Of a DNA stretch of 10,406 bases, positions 1 to 6,393 are shown piece by piece. The stretch is from Nitrospirota bacterium (GTDB lineage Bacteria; Nitrospirota; JACRHJ01). Location of the stretch: the NCBI GenBank assembly GCA_021785055.1, contig JAJYGS010000006.1, positions 1 through 10,406 of the forward strand, read 5' to 3'. The notes beneath the pieces are model-generated. The model was not told the DNA's origin and searched no databases. It worked only from the letters and a program-made list of their open reading frames with translations. A program made the translations under genes and the position numbers. Each line of letters opens with the position of its first letter. Position 1 is the stretch's first letter.

Positions 1-474
1 TCTACGGAAAACATGGCTTTTACTGGAGCCTCCGGAGGCTTCATGCACACGGTCCAGGCCGGGGTCAGATATTTTCAGGATAATATCAAATTCACGGGCA
101 CCAATGCCGCCACGATGGTTGTTACCGGGAACGTTGTCAGGGTGGGAAGAAGGGTGCTCGACGTCGCTCCTTTCAAAAAGCGCGCGGGCATCATACACAG
201 GGGGCCGGCCTCCTTTACCATGTTCGTGCCTTATAGCTCTATACCGGCGACGGGTAAGTTTAATCGGCTTAAGATTACCGGCGCAGTCAAGGTAACCAAG
301 ATTAGAGGCCGCAATAATAAAGGCGTCGTCCTCATGTCTCTCCAGCCTTCTTCCGTGGTTTACAATACCTATACTACAGGCTCAGTTCTCACTACCCAGA
401 TCAGGGGTGGGGACGTAAAGGTTAACCCGACCGGCACCGCCTTTAAAGACATGTCGGGCCTGAGCCTTCCGTAA
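1..474 (+). CDS. Unrecognised protein, probably 5'-truncated by the window edge
   Basis: The frame is open from the first base, so the gene probably begins outside the window. The first ATG is at 13, preceded only by a GGAAA two bases away, which is too close to be a convincing ribosome binding site. From that ATG the product would be 153 residues. Third codon positions are GC-rich, as in the genes downstream, so this looks like real coding DNA. The protein is rich in Val, Thr and Gly with alternating hydrophobic residues, suggesting a beta-rich fold. It has several basic patches and no Cys. There is no obvious transmembrane segment, signal peptide or catalytic motif. I do not recognise the family. 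A strong terminator follows 40 bp after the stop, so this is the last gene of its transcription unit and is separate from the efflux operon. A phage or surface structural protein is possible, but nothing here proves it. Confidence 0.6.
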   Translation, partial: STENMAFTGASGGFMHTVQAGVRYFQDNIKFTGTNAATMVVTGNVVRVGRRVLDVAPFKKRAGIIHRGPASFTMFVPYSSIPATGKFNRLKITGAVKVTKIRGRNNKGVVLMSLQPSSVVYNTYTTGSVLTTQIRGGDVKVNPTGTAFKDMSGLSLP

Positions 475-515
475 CGGCTATTATATCCGTAAAATTCTTT
501 ATCGATGACATCGAG

Positions 516-550
516 AAGCCGGAGCCTTTTAAGGTTCCGGCTTTTTATTT
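516..550 (+). terminator. Rho-independent terminator after the first gene
   Basis: A 12-bp stem (arms 517-528 and 531-542, one G-T wobble) is closed by a very short T-rich loop. It is followed directly by TTTTATTT at 543-550. Stem strength and the T-run are both textbook. It lies 40 bp beyond the stop at 474 and separates this gene from the tetR promoter. Confidence 0.88.
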
Positions 551-598
551 GTAACCTTTCCGGCGCAGCGCCTGTCTATTACAACGGCTATTGAAGTC

Positions 599-618
599 GT
601 TCCCGTGCAAACGGGAAC
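599..618. other. Perfect hairpin with GCAA tetraloop
   Basis: Arms GTTCCCGT (599-606) and ACGGGAAC (611-618) are perfect complements around the loop GCAA, a GNRA-type tetraloop. A TTTTT run begins only 5 bases later (624-628). It could be a second, weaker terminator, a processing hairpin, or a member of a dispersed repeat. It sits just upstream of the tetR -35 element. Confidence 0.5.
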
Positions 619-640
619 TCAGGTTTTTCAAATTTTTATA

Positions 641-669
641 TTGACAAAACGGGCCTTGCGCCTTAAACT
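641..669 (+). promoter_or_regulatory. Sigma70-like promoter of the tetR-efflux operon
   Basis: TTGACA (641-646) matches the -35 consensus exactly. After a 17-bp spacer comes TAAACT (664-669), which matches 4 of 6 bases of TATAAT. The predicted transcription start, near 676, falls inside the first operator. No other good promoter is seen before the five-gene operon. Confidence 0.7.
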
Positions 670-670
670 C

Positions 671-684
671 TGACCATATGGTCA
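671..684. promoter_or_regulatory. TetR-type operator 1
   Basis: TGACCATATGGTCA is a perfect 14-bp palindrome starting 1 bp after the -10 element. A repressor bound here would cover the transcription start. The arms TGACC/GGTCA recur exactly in operator 2, and the gene just downstream encodes a TetR-family protein, so autorepression is the natural reading. Confidence 0.8.
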
Positions 685-690
685 GCAATA

Positions 691-704
691 TGACCGGGTG
701 GTCA
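691..704. promoter_or_regulatory. TetR-type operator 2
   Basis: TGACCGGGTGGTCA has the same TGACC-N4-GGTCA arms as operator 1 with a different 4-bp centre (GGGT against ATAT). The centres are 20 bp apart, close to two helical turns, so two dimers could sit on one face of the DNA or a pair could bind cooperatively. It lies in the 5' leader, 23 bp before the repressor ATG. Confidence 0.78.
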
Positions 705-727
705 TAATACCCGCAGGGCGCAATTTT

Positions 728-1345
728 ATGGAAAAGAAGCTACAGGACAAAAAAGAACTCATCCAGCAGTTCCGCACGGAAGGAATCCTCGACGCCGCCC
801 GGAGCGTAATCTCAAAAAGGGGCCTCGACAAGGCCACTATGGAGCAGGTCGCGGACGAGGCCGGCATATCCAAGGCCACGATATACCTGTATTTCAAAAA
901 CAAGGAAGAGCTTTATTACCGCTGCGTCGTGGACGGGATGGACGAGCTTCTTTCGGCAATGGAGAAGGCGGCGGCTGGAATAGCCGACCCTCTGGAGCGG
1001 CTTAAAAGGCTTATGCTGACCCAGATGGAATTCATCGACGCGGACAGGGACTTCTTCAAGGTATATATCATAGAGAGCCGGGATCTGCTCTTCGACAAGA
1101 CTTCGGAATGCGGCAGAGAGTTCGCCAAAAGACACGACCGGCTTGTCCGCATTATGAGCGGGTGCATCCGGGAGTGCATGGAAAACGGCGGCCTGAGAAA
1201 GATGGACCCTATAAAGGCCCATTACCTGCTGTTCTCGATGATGAGGGGCATGGCGATGTTCAGCATAATGAGCGGCAAGGACGGCCCGCTCTCCAGTGAG
1301 GCGGCGGTCATTCTCGATATATTCTTAAACGGCATGAAGGCATAG
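728..1345 (+). CDS. TetR/AcrR-family repressor, likely autoregulator of the efflux operon
   Basis: The product is 205 residues, the usual TetR length. The N-terminal DNA-binding domain spans about residues 16-62. Its helix-turn-helix runs from T37 through G46 to the conserved T-I-Y-x-Y-F-x-N-K-E-E-L stretch at 51-62. The remaining helical part (about 65-205) is the variable ligand-binding and dimerisation domain, so the inducer cannot be read from sequence. I chose ATG 728, which has AGGG at 715-718 nine bases upstream. A GTG at 698 is in frame but lies inside operator 2 and would add ten residues of no evident family similarity. The gene is first in the operon, 23 bp before the outer-membrane factor gene. 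Twin operators upstream point to autorepression together with control of the pump, with release by a pump substrate or a related small molecule (inference). Confidence 0.92.
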   Translation: MEKKLQDKKELIQQFRTEGILDAARSVISKRGLDKATMEQVADEAGISKATIYLYFKNKEELYYRCVVDGMDELLSAMEKAAAGIADPLERLKRLMLTQMEFIDADRDFFKVYIIESRDLLFDKTSECGREFAKRHDRLVRIMSGCIRECMENGGLRKMDPIKAHYLLFSMMRGMAMFSIMSGKDGPLSSEAAVILDIFLNGMKA

Positions 1346-1368
1346 GGCATAACCGGAGGAGTCTAAAC

Positions 1369-2799
1369 ATGGCGGCAATTTACAGGTTCGTTCTGATAAT
1401 CGTTGCGGCGCTTGTTGCAGCGCCCGCGCTCGCGGCTGCCGGCGGCCCGGCTCCAGGCCCGGTCTCCGGCTTCGCATTCGCCAATGCGTCGTCTGCGGCG
1501 CCGTTCGAGAACGCTTCGTCCTTGGGCCTTGTGGAACTGCCGCCCGCGCCGCACGCCGTCGCGCCTGCGGGCGCACCCGTTCCCAAAACGGCCCTGACGC
1601 TTGAGGACTGCATCGCCATCGCCCTGAGGAAGCACCCCAGGATAAAGGGCGCGCGGCAGGACGTTGTCGCCGGACGTTTCAGGACTATGGGCGCGTTCTC
1701 CAACTATCTCCCGCAGATAAGCTTCAGCCTGAACAGAAACGGCGTAACGTCGTTCATACCGTTCGGCGGCTTCAAGAACACGACATACAGCTACGACTCC
1801 ACGTTCTGGGGCTTTACCGGGAACTGGGACATCTTCGACTTCGGCAGGACGTACTACTCGGTCAGGAGCGACGCGGAGCTTGAGAAGGCCCTCGGCAAGA
1901 CCTTGAGCTCCGTCCAGCAGAACGTCGTATACGACGTCCGGGACGCATACTACAACCTGCTCCGGGCGCAGACGCTCGTGAAGGTGGCCGGGGACACGCT
2001 CGCCCAGGCGAACGAGCACCTCCGCGAGGCCCGGGGGTTCTACGACACGGGCGTAAAGCCGCGATACGACGTGACTCAGGCGGAAGTCGGCGTAAACAAC
2101 GCGAAGGTGCAGGTCATACAGGCCTACGACGCCGTGACGCAGGCGAGGATAATCCTGAATACGAGGATTACGGTCGACCCGATGGCCCCGACGGTCGTCG
2201 TGGACAGGCCGGAGCTTGAGCCGATGGACAAGACCCTTGAGCAGTATCTTGCGCTTGCGATCGAAAACCGCCCGGACATACAGGCGCTTCAGTCCCAGAG
2301 AAAGGCGTACGGGTTGGCAGTGAAGGGGGCGCTGGCCGGGTTCATGCCGGTAATCAGCGCGAGCGGCGCATACGACTGGAACAACTTCGACAGCTCCGCC
2401 ATAATCGACACGTCGAGCTACCAGGTCGGTATAACCTTTCCGCTCTTCCAGGGATTTGCGACGGTCGCGCAGGTGGGGCAGGCGCGGGCGGCGGCTCTCT
2501 CGGCGGAATACAGGGTGGAGGACTCGAAGCTCGGCGTGGAAAGCGACGTGGCCTCGGCATACCTCGCCGTGCAGGACGCAAAGGCGCGGATTGCGGCGCT
2601 CAAGGTCTCCGTCAGGAAGGCCGGCGAGAACCTGGACATCGCCCAGGGGCGTTACGAGGCCGGGGTGGGGAATATCATAGACGTAACCGACGCGCAGGTG
2701 CAGCTTACGCAGGCCAGGACGGACGAGGCTCAGGCCTATTACGACTACCACCTGGCATACTCAAGGCTGCTGCGGAGCACGGGCGCGGGAGTGATGTAG
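1369..2799 (+). CDS. TolC-family outer-membrane efflux factor
   Basis: This 476-residue protein would form the outer-membrane and periplasmic channel of the pump, as a trimer in TolC-like proteins. A signal peptide is clear: hydrophobic residues 7-20 followed by A-L-A at 20-22. An Ala/Pro-rich linker (about 23-72) follows and is longer than in most relatives. Two outer-membrane-efflux repeats come next, about 73-270 and 280-470. They carry matching helical motifs such as A-Y-Y-N-L-L-R-A-Q (193-201) with A-Y-L-A-V-Q-D-A (407-414), and Y-D-T-G-V (215-219) with Y-E-A-G-V (429-433). GGAGGA at 1355-1360 precedes the ATG by 8 bases. The gene is 23 bp after tetR and 14 bp before the adaptor gene, so the operon brings its own exit duct and need not share a housekeeping TolC. 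There is no lipobox Cys, so it is not an OprM-type lipoprotein. Confidence 0.93.
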   Translation: MAAIYRFVLIIVAALVAAPALAAAGGPAPGPVSGFAFANASSAAPFENASSLGLVELPPAPHAVAPAGAPVPKTALTLEDCIAIALRKHPRIKGARQDVVAGRFRTMGAFSNYLPQISFSLNRNGVTSFIPFGGFKNTTYSYDSTFWGFTGNWDIFDFGRTYYSVRSDAELEKALGKTLSSVQQNVVYDVRDAYYNLLRAQTLVKVAGDTLAQANEHLREARGFYDTGVKPRYDVTQAEVGVNNAKVQVIQAYDAVTQARIILNTRITVDPMAPTVVVDRPELEPMDKTLEQYLALAIENRPDIQALQSQRKAYGLAVKGALAGFMPVISASGAYDWNNFDSSAIIDTSSYQVGITFPLFQGFATVAQVGQARAAALSAEYRVEDSKLGVESDVASAYLAVQDAKARIAALKVSVRKAGENLDIAQGRYEAGVGNIIDVTDAQVQLTQARTDEAQAYYDYHLAYSRLLRSTGAGVM

Positions 2800-2813
2800 G
2801 AGAGCGGGAAATA

Positions 2814-4100
2814 ATGAAGAAGAGCAGTATGAAAAAAATCATAATCATCGTCGCCGTCCTTGCGGTGTGCGCGCTTGTATTCGGGTTTATATACAAAAAG
2901 AAAAAGACGTTCAACCCGAAGGACTACTCCGTCGCAAAGGCGCATATCGGAGATGTAACGGCTTCCGTATCCGCAACCGGCAAGCTCCAGGCGAAGACTA
3001 CCGTCCTCGTGGGCACGGAGGTATCCGGGACGATACGGAAAATAATGGTGGACTACAACTCCCCGGTAAAAAAGGGAGAGGTGCTCTTGAAGCTCGACCA
3101 GGAGCTATTCCGGGCGCAGGTGGCCCAGGCGCGTGCGAACCTCGAAAACGCCCAGGCGAAGCTTACCGAAATGCAGTCCAACCGCGGCATGACAAAGAGC
3201 GGTGTGCAGACTTCCATCGACCAGGCGAAGGCAACGCTCGACAAGACGAACGCGGACTTAAGGCGCGACGAGCTGCTCATAAAGACAGGCTCTGTCTCCC
3301 GGGCCGACCTCGACGCCGCGCGGGAGGCGTACTTGAACGCCCGCGCGCAGTATGCGGACGCGAAGGCCAACACGGACAAAAACCTCGTGCTGGGCGCGCA
3401 GATAGCCGAGGCGAAGGCGTCTGTGAGCCAGGCCGGGGCGAACCTTCAGACTGCGGAAACGAACCTCTCCAAGACGGTAATCATATCCCCGATGGACGGC
3501 GTCGTTATCGACAAACAGGTGGAGGTGGGCCAGACCGTCGCCGCGAGCTTCGCCACGCCGAACCTCCTCACCATAGGCGACCTCTCCGTCATGCAGGTGG
3601 CGGTCTCGATAGACGAGGCGGACGTTGGCCAGACGAAGGTCGGGCAGAAGGCCGAATTCACCGTAGACGCCTTCCCGAACAGGGTCTTCAAGGGGACGCT
3701 CTCGCAGATATACTACGCCCCGGTAACGGTCTCTAACGTCGTCACCTATACCGGGATAGTGGAGGTGAAAAACAGGGGCGGACTTCTGCGCCCCGGCATG
3801 ACGGCCAACATAAAAATAATCACCGGAGAAAAAAAGCACGTCCTCCTGATACCTTCCTCGGCGCTTCGGGTAAGGCTCGGCGGCGGGGAGACGAATAAGG
3901 ACAAGGGCCGGGGCAGGGGCCTGCATACCGTCTGGGTGATGCAGAAGGACGGCCCTCATCCCGTGCGCGTGAAGACCGGGCTTACCGACCTCGTGAACAC
4001 GGAAATCACCTCCGGCCTCAAAGCCGGCGAGCCGGTAATTACGGACTATTTCGGCAAGGGCGCCGCGAACCGCGGCCCGCACGGCTTCTTCAGGATGTAG
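2814..4100 (+). CDS. macA: MacA-like periplasmic adaptor (HlyD/MFP family)
   Basis: This 428-residue membrane-fusion protein would bridge the MacB-type permease and the TolC-like channel. A single N-terminal membrane anchor spans about 9-27, after a short Lys-rich start. The two halves of the barrel-sandwich (lipoyl-like) domain lie at about 60-96 and 220-255, the second with S-P-M-D-G-V-V at 225-231. Between them an Ala/Gln-rich coiled-coil hairpin runs about 97-218. A beta-barrel (about 257-340) and a membrane-proximal domain (about 341-410) follow. That last region holds a Gly/Lys/Arg-rich loop at 356-369, which looks like an insertion. AGGAG at 2798-2802 overlaps the upstream stop and serves as ribosome binding site. 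The stop is 1 bp before the ATPase ATG. Assignment to MacA rather than an RND-type adaptor rests mainly on the ABC genes next door. Confidence 0.92.
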   Translation: MKKSSMKKIIIIVAVLAVCALVFGFIYKKKKTFNPKDYSVAKAHIGDVTASVSATGKLQAKTTVLVGTEVSGTIRKIMVDYNSPVKKGEVLLKLDQELFRAQVAQARANLENAQAKLTEMQSNRGMTKSGVQTSIDQAKATLDKTNADLRRDELLIKTGSVSRADLDAAREAYLNARAQYADAKANTDKNLVLGAQIAEAKASVSQAGANLQTAETNLSKTVIISPMDGVVIDKQVEVGQTVAASFATPNLLTIGDLSVMQVAVSIDEADVGQTKVGQKAEFTVDAFPNRVFKGTLSQIYYAPVTVSNVVTYTGIVEVKNRGGLLRPGMTANIKIITGEKKHVLLIPSSALRVRLGGGETNKDKGRGRGLHTVWVMQKDGPHPVRVKTGLTDLVNTEITSGLKAGEPVITDYFGKGAANRGPHGFFRM

Positions 4101-4101
4101 C

Positions 4102-4779
4102 ATGATAGAGGCCAGGGATCTCGTCAAGGAATATGTCATAGGAGACACGGTCCTTCGCGCGCTGGACGGCGTAAACGTCCACATAGGACGCGGGGAATTC
4201 GCGGCCATCATGGGGCCGTCCGGCTCCGGGAAATCCACCTTCATGAACATAGCCGGCTGCCTCGACCGCCCGACCTCCGGAAGCTACATACTCGACGGCA
4301 CGCCGGTCGAGACGCTCTCCAGGGACGCCCTCGCGGGCATCAGGAACAGGATGCTGGGTTTCGTCTTCCAGGGCTTCAACCTCCTGCCCCGCACGACGGC
4401 CCTTGAGAACGTCGAGCTTCCGATGTATTATAGCGGCCAGGAAGAGGACATGGAGGAGAAGGCGTACGCGGCTCTCAAGTCCGTGGGCCTCGCTGGCCGC
4501 GAGAGGCATTTTTCAAGCCAGCTCTCCGGCGGCCAGCAGCAGAGGGTGGCCATCGCGCGCGCTCTCATAAACGACCCGTCCGTCATACTCGCGGACGAGC
4601 CGACAGGCAACCTCGACAGCAGGACGAGCGTCGAGATAATGGACATATTCACCAAGCTGAACGCCGAGAAGGGCATAACCATCGTCCTCGTCACGCACGA
4701 GCCGGACATAGCAGGCTTCGCCATGAGACAGATACACTTCAGGGACGGGAAAATTGTTTCGGACGAGAGGACAAAATAA
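4102..4779 (+). CDS. MacB-type ABC transporter ATPase subunit
   Basis: This 225-residue nucleotide-binding protein has every ABC motif. They are Walker A G-P-S-G-S-G-K-S-T (38-46), Q-loop Q90, signature L-S-G-G-Q (141-145), Walker B V-I-L-A-D-E (161-166), the D-loop around L171-D172, and switch His199. The Q-R after the signature and the D-E-P-T-G-N-L-D-S stretch (165-173) are typical of the MacB/LolD/FtsE branch. It should act as a dimer on the cytoplasmic face, powering conformational change in the permease rather than moving substrate through the membrane itself. The start is 1 bp after the adaptor stop and the stop abuts the permease ATG, implying translational coupling. In E. coli MacB this domain is fused to the permease; here it is a separate polypeptide, as in YknYZ and LolCDE-type systems. 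Confidence 0.95.
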   Translation: MIEARDLVKEYVIGDTVLRALDGVNVHIGRGEFAAIMGPSGSGKSTFMNIAGCLDRPTSGSYILDGTPVETLSRDALAGIRNRMLGFVFQGFNLLPRTTALENVELPMYYSGQEEDMEEKAYAALKSVGLAGRERHFSSQLSGGQQQRVAIARALINDPSVILADEPTGNLDSRTSVEIMDIFTKLNAEKGITIVLVTHEPDIAGFAMRQIHFRDGKIVSDERTK

Positions 4780-5994
4780 ATGTTCATCCTTCCGACCGTA
4801 AAAATAGCCTTCCGGGGCCTCAGGGTAAACAAGATGCGCTCCGGGCTTACCATGCTCGGCATAATAATCGGCGTGGCGGCGGTTATAACCATGCTCGCCG
4901 TCGGCGAAGGGGCGAGGGAGTATCTTGCGAAGTCCATTGCCTCGCTTGGGAGCAACCTGATTCTCGTAATACCCGGCAGCACGACCTCCGGCGGCGCAAG
5001 GATGGGCACGGGCAATACGAATACCCTCGTGGCCTCGGACGCCCAGGCGCTGGAGGGCGAGAGCGCCATAGACGCCGCCGCGCCGATAGTGCGCGGAGTC
5101 GGGCAGGTGGTGTTCCAGGACAGGAACTGGAATACGGCCATAATGGGCACGACCGGGTCCTACGAGATAATAAGGGACTGGCCCGTATCCGAGGGCAGGT
5201 TCATAAACCGGCAGGACATAGACGGCATGACCAAGGACTGCCTTATCGGGACGACCGTCGTCCAGGAACTGTTCGGGGACGAAGACCCGCTGGGCAGGAT
5301 AATCCGCATAAACCAGGTGCCGTTTACCGTCGTCGGTGTGCTCCAGAAGAAGGGACAGTCCCTTATGGGCCAGGACCAGGACGACATCATAATCACGCCG
5401 CTTTCCACGGCGATGTCGAGGCTCTTCGGGAAGACCTCCGTGAACGCGATAATGGTGAAAGGGAAAAGCGACAGCCTTATGAACCATGCCGTGGAGCAGG
5501 TGAAGACGCTTCTTCGGCAGAGGCACAGGATACCGGAAGGCGGGGACGACGACTTCTCCGTCATGAACCTCTCCGAGATGCTCGCCGCCGCCGAGACCCA
5601 GACGAAGATCATGACGATGCTGCTCGGGGCCGTGGCGTCGGTATCGCTTTTGGTCGGCGGCATAGGCATCATGAACATAATGCTCGTCTCCGTAACCGAG
5701 AGGACGAGGGAGATTGGCATCCGGATGGCCGTGGGCGCAAGGGAGAGGGACATACTGCTCCAGTTCCTCGTGGAGGCGGTGGTGCTTTCCCTCACGGGCG
5801 GCGTCATAGGCATACTGCTTGGGGTGGGTTTCTCTACGGCCATATCGGAGTTATCGCGCTTCCAGACGAGCGTGTCGCTCTTCAGCGTGGTTTTGTCGTT
5901 TGCCTTCTCCGCGGCAGTGGGGATATTCTTCGGGTTCTATCCCGCAAGGAAGGCCGCGGGTATGGACCCGATATCCGCGCTCAGGTACGAGTAA
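4780..5994 (+). CDS. MacB-type ABC permease (FtsX-like)
   Basis: This 404-residue inner-membrane subunit has the MacB/FtsX topology. One transmembrane helix (about 22-41) is followed by a large periplasmic domain (about 42-275) and three C-terminal helices (about 278-303, 328-352 and 363-386). The family hallmarks are strong: N-I-M-L-V-S-V-T-E-R-T-R-E-I-G-I-R at 299-315, ending near A-V-G-A-R, and the C-terminal Y-P-A-R-K-A-A-G-M-D-P-I-x-A-L-R-Y-E (387-404). It would dimerise and transmit ATP-driven motion to the adaptor and channel for export from the periplasm. The ATG directly follows the ATPase stop, with GAGAGG at 4765-4770 as ribosome binding site. It is the last gene of the efflux operon. 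No terminator is visible before the GIY-YIG element, so transcripts may run into it. The substrate is unknown; macrolides, peptides, lipids or siderophores are all handled by relatives. Confidence 0.94.
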   Translation: MFILPTVKIAFRGLRVNKMRSGLTMLGIIIGVAAVITMLAVGEGAREYLAKSIASLGSNLILVIPGSTTSGGARMGTGNTNTLVASDAQALEGESAIDAAAPIVRGVGQVVFQDRNWNTAIMGTTGSYEIIRDWPVSEGRFINRQDIDGMTKDCLIGTTVVQELFGDEDPLGRIIRINQVPFTVVGVLQKKGQSLMGQDQDDIIITPLSTAMSRLFGKTSVNAIMVKGKSDSLMNHAVEQVKTLLRQRHRIPEGGDDDFSVMNLSEMLAAAETQTKIMTMLLGAVASVSLLVGGIGIMNIMLVSVTERTREIGIRMAVGARERDILLQFLVEAVVLSLTGGVIGILLGVGFSTAISELSRFQTSVSLFSVVLSFAFSAAVGIFFGFYPARKAAGMDPISALRYE

Positions 5995-6003
5995 ATATAA
6001 CTG

Positions 6004-6032
6004 TTGGCAAAGTCTGTCGAAAAGCCTGTCAT
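6004..6032 (+). promoter_or_regulatory. Possible weak promoter into the GIY-YIG element
   Basis: TTGGCA (6004-6009, 5 of 6 to the -35 consensus) is followed after 17 bp by TGTCAT (6027-6032, 4 of 6). The -10 would lie inside the left inverted repeat. Chance is a real alternative. Confidence 0.22.
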
Positions 6033-6053
6033 TCTGAGCGAAGCGAAGAATCC
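6024..6053 (+). repeat. Left inverted repeat of the GIY-YIG element
   Basis: The 30 bp starting GCCTGTCATTCTGAGCG are exactly reverse-complementary to 6354-6383. Within the repeat the arms ATTCT (6031-6035) and AGAAT (6047-6051) form a small inner palindrome around a GCGAAGCGAAG direct repeat. Confidence 0.92.
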
Positions 6054-6065
6054 AAAGTAGGTTGA

Positions 6066-6341
6066 ATGTATTACGTGTATATACTCTCAAGCATACACAA
6101 GACTCTTTATACAGGCGTCACAAATGATTTGTTGAGACGGCTGTATGAACATAAGAACGGCCTTGTTCCCGGATTCACGCGAAAATACAAGGTGGACAGA
6201 CTTGTTTATTTTGAGGCGGCTGAGGATATAAGGGCGGCGATTGCAAGAGAAAAACAGATAAAAGGGTGGGTGCGCTCGAAGAAAGAAGCCCTGATAGACT
6301 CAACCAATCCGGCTTGGAATGACCTGGGCGAAGATTTCTGA
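6066..6341 (+). CDS. Small GIY-YIG family nuclease
   Basis: The product is 91 residues, essentially a bare GIY-YIG domain of the UPF0213/YhbQ-like single-domain group. The first motif appears as V-Y-I (4-6) and the second as Y-T-G (15-17). Next come the conserved R24-R25-x-Y27-E-H29-K cluster and F-T-R-K-Y (37-41). The A-I-A-R-E62-K-Q-I-K-G-W block carries the presumed metal-binding Glu. The C-terminal N-P-x-W-N-D-L (81-87) is typical of these small proteins. All expected catalytic residues (Y5, Y15, R25, H29, E62) are present, so it may be an active metal-dependent endonuclease. AGG at 6059-6061 is only a weak ribosome binding site, 4 bases before the ATG. Its lower GC and its place between perfect inverted repeats suggest it came with the repeats. 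Whether it cuts the repeats is inference; a repair or RNA role is the alternative. Confidence 0.88.
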   Translation: MYYVYILSSIHKTLYTGVTNDLLRRLYEHKNGLVPGFTRKYKVDRLVYFEAAEDIRAAIAREKQIKGWVRSKKEALIDSTNPAWNDLGEDF

Positions 6342-6353
6342 AAAGTCAACTGT

Positions 6354-6383
6354 GGATTCTTCGCTTCGCTCAGAATGACAGGC
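6354..6383 (-). repeat. Right inverted repeat of the GIY-YIG element
   Basis: This is the exact reverse complement of 6024-6053 over 30 bp. Just inside it, read on the minus strand, the similarity to the solo copy at 10103 continues (CAGTTGACTT here, AAGTTGACCTT there). The ancestral end was therefore probably about 40 bp. Confidence 0.92.
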
Positions 6384-6385
6384 AT

Positions 6386-6390
6386 AAGGA
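6386..6390 (+). promoter_or_regulatory. Ribosome binding site of mqnA next to the element end
   Basis: AAGGA lies 3 bases before ATG 6394 and only 2 bases outside the right inverted repeat. The spacing is short for a Shine-Dalgarno site. The native leader of mqnA seems to have been replaced or displaced by the element. Confidence 0.55.
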
Positions 6391-6393
6391 ATA

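Larger units (their letters stand above)
6024..6383. mobile_element. Putative 360-bp GIY-YIG/inverted-repeat element
   Basis: Two perfectly complementary 30-bp ends (6024-6053 and 6354-6383) enclose one short gene for a GIY-YIG nuclease. The interior is visibly poorer in GC than the neighbouring genes. The unit fills the gap between the efflux operon and mqnA. A third, diverged copy of the end sequence lies at 10103-10138. I see no clear target-site duplication at the outer edges, so mobility is inferred from structure, not shown. Confidence 0.55.

Noticed and set aside
698..727. Upstream GTG start for the TetR gene
   Set aside because: It lies inside operator 2, and the ATG at 728 has a better placed AGGG site.
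1363..2751. Long minus-strand open frame (462 residues) opposite the outer-membrane factor gene
   Set aside because: It is an antisense shadow of a GC-rich gene. It is Arg/Val/His-rich with no recognisable domain, while the plus strand encodes an unmistakable TolC-family protein with a signal peptide.
6354..6383. Right inverted repeat as a transcription terminator
   Set aside because: The inner palindrome is only 5 bp with a large loop, and no T-run follows.
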